A DNA stretch of 21,103 nt, taken from a virus. Of the stretch, positions 13,429 through 19,103 are shown piece by piece. Location: the IMG/VR virus record IMGVR_UViG_3300005747_000293, positions 1-21,103 of that record. The stretch is one strand, 5' to 3'. The notes under the pieces are model-generated. The model searched no databases and was not told the origin of the DNA. It was given only the letters and a program-made list of their open reading frames with translations. The position numbers and the translations under genes were made by a program. Position 1 is the stretch's first letter. Each line of letters opens with the position of its first letter.

Positions 13429-16194
13429 TTGGCTGATCAATTTTACATTGAAGACGGTTATGTAGTACAAGCATACTTTGAAGTACAAGTAGACAGTGGT
13501 ACAATAACTCTGACAGGTGCGTTTTCACCTAGTATTGATGTAGACATTGCAGACGACACAGGCTACTATATTCCTGACTATATTGAAACAGGGTATATTG
13601 GTGTAGCAGCCACAGAAGCAGAAGCCGCACTTTCAAGTGCATTTAGTACTTCTATAGATGCTGGTGCTGTTAGAGATGCAAGTGCAGACTTTGGCGCATT
13701 GTTTACACCTAGCTTTAGTATTGATACATTTACTAGAATTAGTGCAACACTAGACAGCCAATTTAGTCTAGATGCAACTGTAAGTAAAATTGCAGGCAAT
13801 GCCGCAACACTTGACAATATTATTAATCTGTCCTTACAAGCAGATAGAACGAGACTGTTTGACTCCGCTCTTTCCGCCTCGTTCGCCCAATCTACCACAG
13901 TTAACAAACTTGTTGACGCACAATCTACACAATCCTTACAATTTACACAAACAGCAAACGCAGAAGTTTTACAACTCAGCGGCGCAAATCTTGCATCTGC
14001 ATTTACACAAACAGCAAACGCAATTGAATTTAGAAGCAAATGGTTAGACTCTGAACGTCCTGTAGGATGGGATAGTAGTGTAAGTACAGGTTCTTTTAAT
14101 AGTACATATAAACAATACGGCACACACAGTTATTTTGTAACAGGTAATTTAAAATCAGAAACTGTCACAGATTATTTTGATATTGCCACAGACGAAGATT
14201 TTGCTGTAGAGTTTTGGTATTATTATCCATTTAGTAGTAGCTACAGTTCAAGTAGATTGCTTCTTTACACAAATACAGCATTTGAAATAGACGCTGTTTG
14301 GCAAAGTGGGTTTCAACAATTTAATTTAAAATTAGATTGGTTTAATGGAGCCGCTACAATTGATACGCCAAGATTAAATTATGATACTTGGCATCACATT
14401 AGTGTTGTTAGATCCAACAATGTTATTACTTTAAAAGCTAATAATTCTAGTGCTGGCACTATTACATCATCAGATACAAGTTTAGTAAATCGTTTTATTA
14501 TAAATTCAAATGATAATATTAGCTTTCAAAGTGCAGGTCACAATTATTACATTGATGAATTTGCTCTAAGAATAGGCGATGACACTGTAAACGGTTACAG
14601 TCAAGCACCAACCAACGCATTCTTTGACAGTCAAAAAATGCTTACGCACCTTGACAATAACTTTGATGATGATTATTTAAGTGGTGTAACGCTTGCAGGT
14701 GCCGCTACACTATCTAGCGCATTTACAATGTCAGCAAGTTCAAATGTAACTCTAGACGCTACAGTATTACAACAAGGTGCGGCTACACTAACAGCAGATA
14801 TTAATGTAACAACTGACACAAGTTCAACACAAAATGCCATCTTTACACAAAACGCTGAAATAGGCGTATTGCAGGGCGGCGCAAGTAGTCTTAACAGTGC
14901 ATTTACTCAAAACGTAGACATTAGCAAGCTCGTTGATACTAGTAGCTCTCTTAACAGTGCATCCACTTTAACAGCCAATGTAGGTGCTATAAGACAAGGT
15001 GCAAGTGACATTGATTCAGCAATGGACTTTGTTGCTACTGTAAGAGCAAACAAAGTAGGCGACACTGACTTTGATATTGCTTTTGTACAAACAGTTACAG
15101 CTGAGCGTATTAGAGGCTATGGTGCTGACCTACAAGCTGAGTTTACAGGCCAGTTTATTATTGGTGAAATTGAACAAGGTTCTGCAGATTTAGACAGTGC
15201 ATTTACAATATCTGCAGATGCTGATGTACTCAAAGACGCAGACAGCACAATGTCTAGTGCGTTTGCACAGTCAGCAACAGTGGTCAAAACAACAGACGTA
15301 GACAGCACACAAAACATTGCATTTACAATATTAGCAGATCCTGCTGGAACAACAATTGGTGGTATTGCTGACCTAGACAGTGCGTTTGCACAGTCAGCAA
15401 CAGCAACACGAGTACAACAGGGTGCAAGCACCTTAGCTGGTAGTGTAACGCTTGCTGTAGACGCTATAAAAGCTGTAGACGCAGATGCTACACTCAACAG
15501 CACCGCTACAATTAGTGCTACAGCTACACGTATACAACAAGGTAGTGCAGACTTTGATGCGTTTGTTACACAACTAAGTGCTGTTGCTAAAATAGGCAAC
15601 TTCCTAGTTGATATGGACACAGCATTTGTAATGTCAACAGACGGCAGAGTAATTGCAGAGAATGATATTGTACTAGACAGTGCAAGCGCACTTACAGCAG
15701 ACGTAGGTGTAATCAAAACTACAGATGTTACTATGTCAAGTGCAACATCACTTGTAGTTGAAGCTGTTATAGGTATTGCAGGTGAAGCTGATCTCAACAC
15801 AAGTGCATCACTAAGTGTAGATGCAGTTGTAGTAGTAAGTGGTGAAGCTGTAATTGATTCAGCAATGAGCTTTGTTACAACAGTCAAAGCAAACCTAGTA
15901 GGTGAAATTGACCTTGACACAGCGTTCCAAATATCAGCAACACCAAGTGTTATAAAATCAACACCTGTAGCACTAGACAGTGTTGTAAGTGTCCAAACCA
16001 CCCCGTTTAAACTGGTTTCTGCGGCAAGTGTGTTAAATACAATCATAACGTTAACAGCATCAGGTAGAATTATTACTTTTGATGCAGACTTAACTTATGT
16101 TGTGCCAAGTGAAACTAGAACAACAATAATATTAGGCGAAGACAGAGAGTTTGCCATAGACAAAGAAACAAGAGAATATAAATTTAGGAGTTAA
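13429..16194 (+). CDS. Long repeat fibre with inserted LamG-like domain
   Basis: A 921-residue protein starting at TTG with AAGGAG 8 bases upstream, so the rare start is supported. After a short head (ADQFYIEDGYVV) come seven 20-residue repeats (64-203), a LamG-like lectin domain (about 204-423; ATDEDFAVEFWYYYPF, WHHISVVRSNN, YYIDEFALRIGDD), then about 23 more 20-residue repeats (424-884) and a tail ending REFAIDKETREYKFRS. Repeats have alternating hydrophobic residues and no Cys or Pro bias, compatible with a slender beta-fibre or solenoid. The low-complexity, Ala/Ser/Thr/Asp-rich composition fits a fibre shaft presenting the lectin domain. No known fibre family is recognised for the repeat. 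Confidence 0.7.
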   Translation: MADQFYIEDGYVVQAYFEVQVDSGTITLTGAFSPSIDVDIADDTGYYIPDYIETGYIGVAATEAEAALSSAFSTSIDAGAVRDASADFGALFTPSFSIDTFTRISATLDSQFSLDATVSKIAGNAATLDNIINLSLQADRTRLFDSALSASFAQSTTVNKLVDAQSTQSLQFTQTANAEVLQLSGANLASAFTQTANAIEFRSKWLDSERPVGWDSSVSTGSFNSTYKQYGTHSYFVTGNLKSETVTDYFDIATDEDFAVEFWYYYPFSSSYSSSRLLLYTNTAFEIDAVWQSGFQQFNLKLDWFNGAATIDTPRLNYDTWHHISVVRSNNVITLKANNSSAGTITSSDTSLVNRFIINSNDNISFQSAGHNYYIDEFALRIGDDTVNGYSQAPTNAFFDSQKMLTHLDNNFDDDYLSGVTLAGAATLSSAFTMSASSNVTLDATVLQQGAATLTADINVTTDTSSTQNAIFTQNAEIGVLQGGASSLNSAFTQNVDISKLVDTSSSLNSASTLTANVGAIRQGASDIDSAMDFVATVRANKVGDTDFDIAFVQTVTAERIRGYGADLQAEFTGQFIIGEIEQGSADLDSAFTISADADVLKDADSTMSSAFAQSATVVKTTDVDSTQNIAFTILADPAGTTIGGIADLDSAFAQSATATRVQQGASTLAGSVTLAVDAIKAVDADATLNSTATISATATRIQQGSADFDAFVTQLSAVAKIGNFLVDMDTAFVMSTDGRVIAENDIVLDSASALTADVGVIKTTDVTMSSATSLVVEAVIGIAGEADLNTSASLSVDAVVVVSGEAVIDSAMSFVTTVKANLVGEIDLDTAFQISATPSVIKSTPVALDSVVSVQTTPFKLVSAASVLNTIITLTASGRIITFDADLTYVVPSETRTTIILGEDREFAIDKETREYKFRS
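13618..14037 (+). repeat. 20-residue (60-base) repeat array A, 7 copies
   Basis: Seven uninterrupted units of exactly 20 residues, for example AEAALSSAFSTSIDAGAVRD and ISATLDSQFSLDATVSKIAG. Hydrophobics sit at positions 5, 9, 11, 13, 15 and 18. The array ends where the LamG-like domain begins. An earlier related unit lies at residues 24-43. Confidence 0.8.
14698..16080 (+). repeat. 20-residue (60-base) repeat array B, about 23 copies
   Basis: 461 residues resolve into about 23 units of 20, with one 21-residue slip near TTIGGIADLDSAF and an irregular first pair (26+14). Examples are GSADLDSAFTISADADVLKD, GEIDLDTAFQISATPSVIKS and GASTLAGSVTLAVDAIKAVD. The family is the same as in array A and in the hub insert at 7700. 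Confidence 0.8.
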
Positions 16195-16197
16195 ACA

Positions 16198-16536
16198 ATG
16201 AGTTTAAGAAGATCAGGTTTTGAACAAACAAACACAGGTTTAGCTGTCACCAAAGACACTGAAGCACAGCTTATCTACACACTAGACTGGACCAACTGGT
16301 TAGAAACTGGAGACACAGTGAGCACAGTAGCGTGGACAGTAGCGGCAAGACGCAACGACCCCACTCCTTTGGTAAACGAAGATTCAGGAGTAGATGGTAC
16401 CAACAAAAAAACCTACATAGAAATATCAGGTGGACAAGCAGACAAAGTTTATATTGTTACAGCTAAAGTTACCACAGCAAACGGATTAATTGATAGACGC
16501 AACTTTAGAGTTGAGTGTGTTGATAGAGCAGCATAA
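16198..16536 (+). CDS. Fibre-tail adaptor-like virion protein
   Basis: 112 residues with an Ig-like layout seen in small phage structural proteins that follow fibre genes: an entry strand AQLIYTLDWTNWLETGDTVS, then TVAWTVAARRND, a GISGGQADKVY-type turn (EISGGQADKVYIVTAKVTT) and a last strand NFRVECVDRAA. The D-W-x-x-W-L-x-x-G-D motif is characteristic of the group as I recall it. The ribosome site AGGAG lies 8 bases before the ATG. The stop shares its A with the next ATG (TAATG). The adaptor role is from family annotation, not shown here. Confidence 0.5.
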   Translation: MSLRRSGFEQTNTGLAVTKDTEAQLIYTLDWTNWLETGDTVSTVAWTVAARRNDPTPLVNEDSGVDGTNKKTYIEISGGQADKVYIVTAKVTTANGLIDRRNFRVECVDRAA

Positions 16537-16754
16537 TGTCAGACAAGTATGAACAATTAGAATTTAATGCAGAACGTGCCTATTATGGCCTAGACAAACG
16601 TCTTGCGTTGCTAGAAGAAAAATTGACTGTAATGAAAGACAATCACCTCGCACACATTGAACGTGATATGCGTTGGATGAAAGGTATTATGTTTAGTACA
16701 GCAATAGGTGTTATAGGTAACCTACTAGCCATTATCTACACTATAATGTTTTAA
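16536..16754 (+). CDS. Small coiled-coil membrane protein, candidate holin/XhlA-like
   Basis: 72 residues: a charged helical N-terminal half with coiled-coil spacing (ERAYYGLDKRLALLEEKLTV, HLAHIERDMRWMKG) and a single C-terminal membrane helix (about 49-71, IMFSTAIGVIGNLLAIIYTI). This layout is that of XhlA/hemolysin-type phage lysis proteins and of some single-pass holins. The position at the end of the virion block fits a lysis role, but no endolysin is visible nearby. It has no clear ribosome site and begins on the previous stop (TAATG), so translation is probably coupled. A non-lytic membrane anchor is the alternative. Confidence 0.5.
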   Translation: MSDKYEQLEFNAERAYYGLDKRLALLEEKLTVMKDNHLAHIERDMRWMKGIMFSTAIGVIGNLLAIIYTIMF

Positions 16755-16759
16755 CTTTC

Positions 16760-16767
16760 TTAAATAT
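16760..16767 (+). promoter_or_regulatory. Late-type promoter box TTAAATAT
   Basis: TAAATA at 16761-16766 ends 5 bases before the ATG at 16772. With the usual T4-late spacing the first transcribed base would be the A of that ATG. There is no Shine-Dalgarno sequence in the gap. Confidence 0.4.
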
Positions 16768-16771
16768 TGGT

Positions 16772-17059
16772 ATGCAAATGCCAAAAGACCTACTAGAACG
16801 AATAACTTTTTCAAAAAGCAAAGATCAAGAGCCTGCTAAAATTGAAAGTATTTCTTACGACAAACATCCTTGTGATGATTGCGATCGCGAAATAGAACAG
16901 CCTGCACACGAAATACGCACATTTGTAGGGCCACCTAAACACACTAGAATAAGGTGTAAAAACTGTTTGTATACCAAAGATCCTGAAACTGGAGAGTACA
17001 CAGTGCATCCGTCACACACAAATCGCCGTTTTTTGGAGTATTTTAAGCAAAAGAAATAA
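16772..17059 (+). CDS. Zinc-ribbon-like small protein
   Basis: 95 residues with two Cys pairs, C34-x-x-C37 and C62-x-x-C65, 24 residues apart, flanked by basic residues (PPKHTRIRCKNCLYT). This is a four-Cys zinc-binding knuckle, and the many Lys/Arg residues suggest nucleic acid or protein contact. The rest is charged and probably flexible. No enzyme motif is present. No ribosome site precedes the ATG (a second in-frame ATG lies at 16778), but a late-type box ends 5 bases upstream, so a leaderless message is plausible. The stop overlaps the late-type box at 17056. Family not recognised. Confidence 0.65.
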   Translation: MQMPKDLLERITFSKSKDQEPAKIESISYDKHPCDDCDREIEQPAHEIRTFVGPPKHTRIRCKNCLYTKDPETGEYTVHPSHTNRRFLEYFKQKK

Positions 17060-17063
17060 ATAC
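17056..17063 (+). promoter_or_regulatory. Late-type promoter box ATAAATAC
   Basis: The box overlaps the stop codon of the zinc-ribbon gene. The predicted start at 17068 coincides with the first base of an 8-bp perfect stem (GTAACAGC) in a gene-free segment that ends in an intrinsic terminator. Confidence 0.45.
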
Positions 17064-17067
17064 TTGT

Positions 17068-17222
17068 GTAACAGCTAGGACATACTTGTTTATTGCCATT
17101 TACAACTCCTGTTGCTTGCTGTTACAAGTTTAAAAACCGCTGTCAACTCTTCCTATAGATGTTATTGGTTTTTTGATGCCCGTTCCTAGGCTTTGCGAAG
17201 TCAGTAGACGGGCATTTTTTTT
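17068..17222 (+). ncRNA. Candidate small RNA with 5' hairpin and intrinsic terminator
   Basis: The 237 bases between genes at 17059 and 17296 hold no credible ORF on a real ribosome site. From the predicted start of the 17056 box, GTAACAGC (17068-17075) pairs perfectly with GCTGTTAC (17118-17125). Outside it, ACTTGT at 17062 can also pair with ACAAGT at 17124. A terminator hairpin closes the unit at 17175-17222, giving about 155 bases. The middle (17126-17174) is pyrimidine-rich. This would be an untranslated RNA; its existence is inferred from geometry only. Confidence 0.35.
17175..17222 (+). terminator. Intrinsic terminator
   Basis: ATGCCCGT (17176-17183) pairs with ACGGGCAT (17208-17215), followed by a run of eight T. 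The 24-base loop contains a smaller CTTTGCGAAG hairpin. It ends just before a sigma70-type promoter. Confidence 0.8.
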
Positions 17223-17224
17223 GG

Positions 17225-17253
17225 TTGACACATCGTTTTTATGGTGTTATTAT
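17225..17253 (+). promoter_or_regulatory. Sigma70-type promoter TTGACA-17-TATTAT
   Basis: TTGACA (17225-17230), 17-base spacer, TATTAT (17248-17253). It lies immediately after a terminator and upstream of the small zinc-finger gene at 17296. It should be used by the host polymerase, hence early. Confidence 0.75.
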
Positions 17254-17262
17254 AGTATAAGC

Positions 17263-17270
17263 ATAAATAC
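17263..17270 (+). promoter_or_regulatory. Late-type promoter box ATAAATAC
   Basis: The box lies 10 bases after the sigma70 -10 element. The predicted start is 17275, about 21 bases before the ATG at 17296. It would make the downstream operon readable both early and late. Confidence 0.45.
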
Positions 17271-17295
17271 AACAGTAAACACAATGGAGAAACAA

Positions 17296-17466
17296 ATGGC
17301 AATTACAAAACTAAAAACACACGACAACTGTACGGTTGAAGTGTCTAGAACCAAACAATCACACGAACACTATGCTGAACTACGTTGCAGAGATTGCAAC
17401 AAACACGTCCAATGGATTGGTGCACAACAGTATGCACGTATCAAGGAGGTGTGTGATGCAAACTAA
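17296..17466 (+). CDS. Small Cys-pair (zinc-finger-like) protein
   Basis: 56 residues, starting at the ATG that follows GGAGA with 6-base spacing; an ATG at 17284 is in frame but lacks a ribosome site. The core HYAELRCRDCNKHVQWIG has C31-x-x-C34 followed by H37, with His residues at 23 and 25, so one zinc site is likely. Small proteins with the same ELRC-x-DCNKH-x-x-W pattern are common in phages; their function is unknown. The stop codon overlaps the start region of the next gene (ATG at 17456). Transcribed from the tandem promoters at 17225/17263. Confidence 0.7.
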   Translation: MAITKLKTHDNCTVEVSRTKQSHEHYAELRCRDCNKHVQWIGAQQYARIKEVCDAN

Positions 17467-18229
17467 AAAAATTTGTCAAAATGGCGTAGAGTATTATAAC
17501 AAAGAAGAACAAAGAAATAACAAAGAAGAACACATTACGACGACTACGTCTTTTGTCTCTCTTGGCAGGACTTCGTCCTCTGATGCTTCGCATCTCTCCA
17601 AAGATACATTACTTGCTCAAGGCTCTCCTGAGCCAAGAGAAAGAGAAGTGGTTATGGAAGGCGAGGAGGCACCCCTAGGCAACCACAACGTCAAACGTGC
17701 GATTATCCAATTGTTTAACAATGACTCAGGCACACGCAAACTCAAAATAAGATTGAACCTAGACGATGATACCAATGCTGAGTTTATTGCCCCACTTCAA
17801 CCAAGAAGCAATTTAACCAACTTCCTACGCTACACAGCAGACGCAAAAGAAGAAGCAAGACAAGTGTTTGTTGGATTGAGAAAGCACATCAAAAACACAC
17901 TAGGAGTTACTCCACAACAGGGCAAGTTCCACGAACGTGTTGGTGCAAGAACTGGTAGCAAACAAACAATACAAGTAGAGCCTGGATGTTATGGTGCAAT
18001 TGGTTGGTGTGCAGAAGACAAGCAATATCAGTGTTGGATTGTGTTGTATGGACTTGAACTATTGGCAATACCTCTCAGTGATGAACACCTAACAGCCGCA
18101 CAAAAACGTTCAAATGTAAGAGGTCAATATCTTTGGATCAATCCTAAGTTTGACACGAGAGTGCGTCCTAAAACGTGGGCACAAAAACGTCTTGAAAAGT
18201 TTGACAAAGTTTTTAAGGAGAAACAATGA
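17456..18229 (+). CDS. Unknown phage protein (257 aa) with in-frame hairpin-rich insert
   Basis: Start chosen at 17456, which has a near-perfect AAGGAGGT 5 bases upstream; an earlier in-frame ATG at 17336 lies inside the previous gene and lacks one. Residues 1-25 hold a seven-residue duplication (YNKEEQR/NNKEEHI). Residues about 28-62 are Ser/Glu-rich low-complexity sequence encoded by a cluster of hairpins. From about 75 on the protein is well formed (AIIQLFNNDSGTRKLKIRLN, NFLRYTADAKEEARQVFVGL, WCAEDKQYQCWIVLYGLELL) and ends basic (WAQKRLEKFDKVFKEKQ). A downstream in-frame ATG at 17654 could start a 191-residue form without the insert. No family is recognised; the C-terminal domain could bind nucleic acid. 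Confidence 0.65.
   Translation: MQTKKICQNGVEYYNKEEQRNNKEEHITTTTSFVSLGRTSSSDASHLSKDTLLAQGSPEPREREVVMEGEEAPLGNHNVKRAIIQLFNNDSGTRKLKIRLNLDDDTNAEFIAPLQPRSNLTNFLRYTADAKEEARQVFVGLRKHIKNTLGVTPQQGKFHERVGARTGSKQTIQVEPGCYGAIGWCAEDKQYQCWIVLYGLELLAIPLSDEHLTAAQKRSNVRGQYLWINPKFDTRVRPKTWAQKRLEKFDKVFKEKQ
17496..17532 (+). repeat. 16-base direct repeat, in frame
   Basis: ATAACAAAGAAGAACA occurs at 17496-17511 and again at 17517-17532. The 21-base period keeps the frame and duplicates seven residues. It lies directly before the hairpin-rich segment. Confidence 0.8.
17539..17640 (+). other. Cluster of tight hairpins inside a coding region
   Basis: Stems, all exact: GACG/CGTC (17539-17550), AGGAC-TTC-GTCCT (17567-17579), GATGC-TTC-GCATC (17582-17594), GGCTC-TCCT-GAGCC (17621-17634). 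A 9-bp enclosing stem TCTCTTGGC (17558-17566) pairs with GCCAAGAGA (17632-17640), whose first 3 bases are shared with the GGCTC hairpin, so the two are mutually exclusive. GC content is visibly above the flanks. The encoded residues are low-complexity, as expected of an in-frame palindromic insert. Confidence 0.6.
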
Positions 18230-18435
18230 AACAGAAACTTAATCTAGAAATAGTAGCCACAGAACAAGAAGAAGAACAGATACAGGCGTTGATTAACACA
18301 TATAATTTAAGTTATGACGCTTATTATAATCCTGAAGAAAACTTCTATTATATACAAGGACTTGAAATAGGTGAAAAACTACTACTATTATTCAAGCTAA
18401 CTGGTGCTGAGATCTACACAAGTGAAACATTTTAG
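18226..18435 (+). CDS. Small acidic protein of unknown function
   Basis: 69 residues; the ATG overlaps the previous stop (ATGA) and has AAGGAG 7 bases upstream. The sequence has an acidic helix (VATEQEEEQIQALINTYNLS), a Tyr-rich middle (YDAYYNPEENFYYIQGLE) and a hydrophobic helix (GEKLLLLFKLTGAEIY) too short and charged to be a membrane segment. It resembles small phage regulators only in size. It is likely co-transcribed with the two genes before it. Not recognised. Confidence 0.6.
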   Translation: MKQKLNLEIVATEQEEEQIQALINTYNLSYDAYYNPEENFYYIQGLEIGEKLLLLFKLTGAEIYTSETF

Positions 18436-18464
18436 TCGTTTTCGCACCAATTATCCAAGGCTAC

Positions 18465-18473
18465 AATAAATAG
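18465..18473 (+). promoter_or_regulatory. Late-type promoter box AATAAATAG
   Basis: TAAATA at 18467-18472 ends 5 bases before the ATG at 18478, the same spacing as at 16761/16772. The gap between the genes has no Shine-Dalgarno at a usable distance. Confidence 0.45.
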
Positions 18474-18477
18474 TAGT

Positions 18478-18915
18478 ATGGAAGACAAACACAAACCTGG
18501 ACCAAAGCCCAAAGAACTAGTAGAAGGAAACATACTAGGATTATGTGTGGGCAGAGACAAAAAAGTGGTCCCACCAGATCAAGTACAGGAACTAGCCGCA
18601 CTAGGATGTTCAAACACGGACATTGCCAACTTCTACGGCGTTACTGAACAGACCATACGCTACAACTTTAGCGAATATATTACAAAAGGCAAAGAAGAAT
18701 TAAAGATCACACTAAGACGTTCAATGTTGAAGAATGCTACAAACAATATGAATGCGGCGGTGCAGATATTTCTAGCCAAAAACATACTAGGTATGACTTC
18801 AGAACCTATGAGCTCAGAATCAAACGCTCCTTTACCTTGGAATGAAAGTGATGAGCTAGATGTAGACATTGAAGAATATACAGAAGAGGAAACAACAGAT
18901 GAAGAGAATCAATAA
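18478..18915 (+). CDS. Helix-turn-helix protein, terminase-small-subunit-like
   Basis: 145 residues. Basic N-terminus (KHKPGPKPKE), a clear helix-turn-helix at about 38-64 (LGCSNTDIANFYGVTEQTIRYNF), a basic helix (KITLRRSMLKNATNN), then AAVQIFLAKNILGM (94-106) and an acidic tail (DVDIEEYTEEETTDEE). HTH followed by an x-x-IFL-x-KN-x-LG segment is the pattern of many phage small terminases, which bind the packaging site and load the large subunit. A transcription regulator is the alternative. The gene is probably read from a leaderless message (late-type box ends 5 bases upstream, no ribosome site). A large terminase gene is not in the window. Confidence 0.6.
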   Translation: MEDKHKPGPKPKELVEGNILGLCVGRDKKVVPPDQVQELAALGCSNTDIANFYGVTEQTIRYNFSEYITKGKEELKITLRRSMLKNATNNMNAAVQIFLAKNILGMTSEPMSSESNAPLPWNESDELDVDIEEYTEEETTDEENQ

Positions 18916-19081
18916 ACAGTGGTGGAAACAAAACAGTGACTACTACTATGAAGTAGCCAAGGGCAACTATGAAGGTCCTTATGCTACAATGGAACGCAAA
19001 GGCGAAGACAGTACAGTCGTTGACAGCGGTGAAATAGATATTGTTGTTGACTTTGCAAAAGAGGTTGACAAACAAGAATAA
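18899..19081 (+). CDS. Small protein of unknown function (60 aa)
   Basis: Start chosen at 18899 (MKRINKQWWKQNSDYYYEVA), which has AGAGGA about 9 bases upstream; an in-frame ATG at 18869 lies 30 bases earlier without a ribosome site. It overlaps the end of the HTH gene by 17 bases in another frame, so the two are probably coupled. Basic/aromatic N-terminus and acidic C-terminus (SGEIDIVVDFAKEVDKQE). No motif recognised. Confidence 0.6.
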   Translation: MKRINKQWWKQNSDYYYEVAKGNYEGPYATMERKGEDSTVVDSGEIDIVVDFAKEVDKQE

Positions 19082-19091
19082 AGCCAGTATA

Positions 19092-19099
19092 ATAAATAC
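19092..19099 (+). promoter_or_regulatory. Late-type promoter box ATAAATAC
   Basis: TAAATA lies at 19093-19098. The predicted start 19104 is the first base of an 8-bp perfect stem, as at 17068. It begins a gene-free stretch ending in the terminator at 19182. Confidence 0.45.
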
Positions 19100-19103
19100 T
19101 GTT

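Noticed and set aside
3004-16040. TTAAATAC inside genes at 3004, 8027 and 16033
   Set aside because: They lie within coding DNA, start with T and have no terminator or start codon at the right distance; treated as chance, although the one at 3004 lies 41 bases before the tape measure start.
13618-16080. CRISPR-like array suggested by 60-base periodicity
   Set aside because: Units diverge in DNA, have no constant repeat/variable spacer structure and encode a continuous protein.
7127-16194. Diversity-generating retroelement with variable region in hub or fibre genes
   Set aside because: No reverse transcriptase and no template repeat seen in the window; the repeats have protein-level periodicity, not adenine-targeted variation.
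16881-16888. GCGATCGC, the cyanobacterial HIP1 octamer
   Set aside because: A single occurrence within a gene cannot support a host assignment.
17173-17466. Longer form of the small zinc-finger gene starting at 17173
   Set aside because: That start lies inside a terminator and upstream of both promoters; ATG 17296 has a proper ribosome site.
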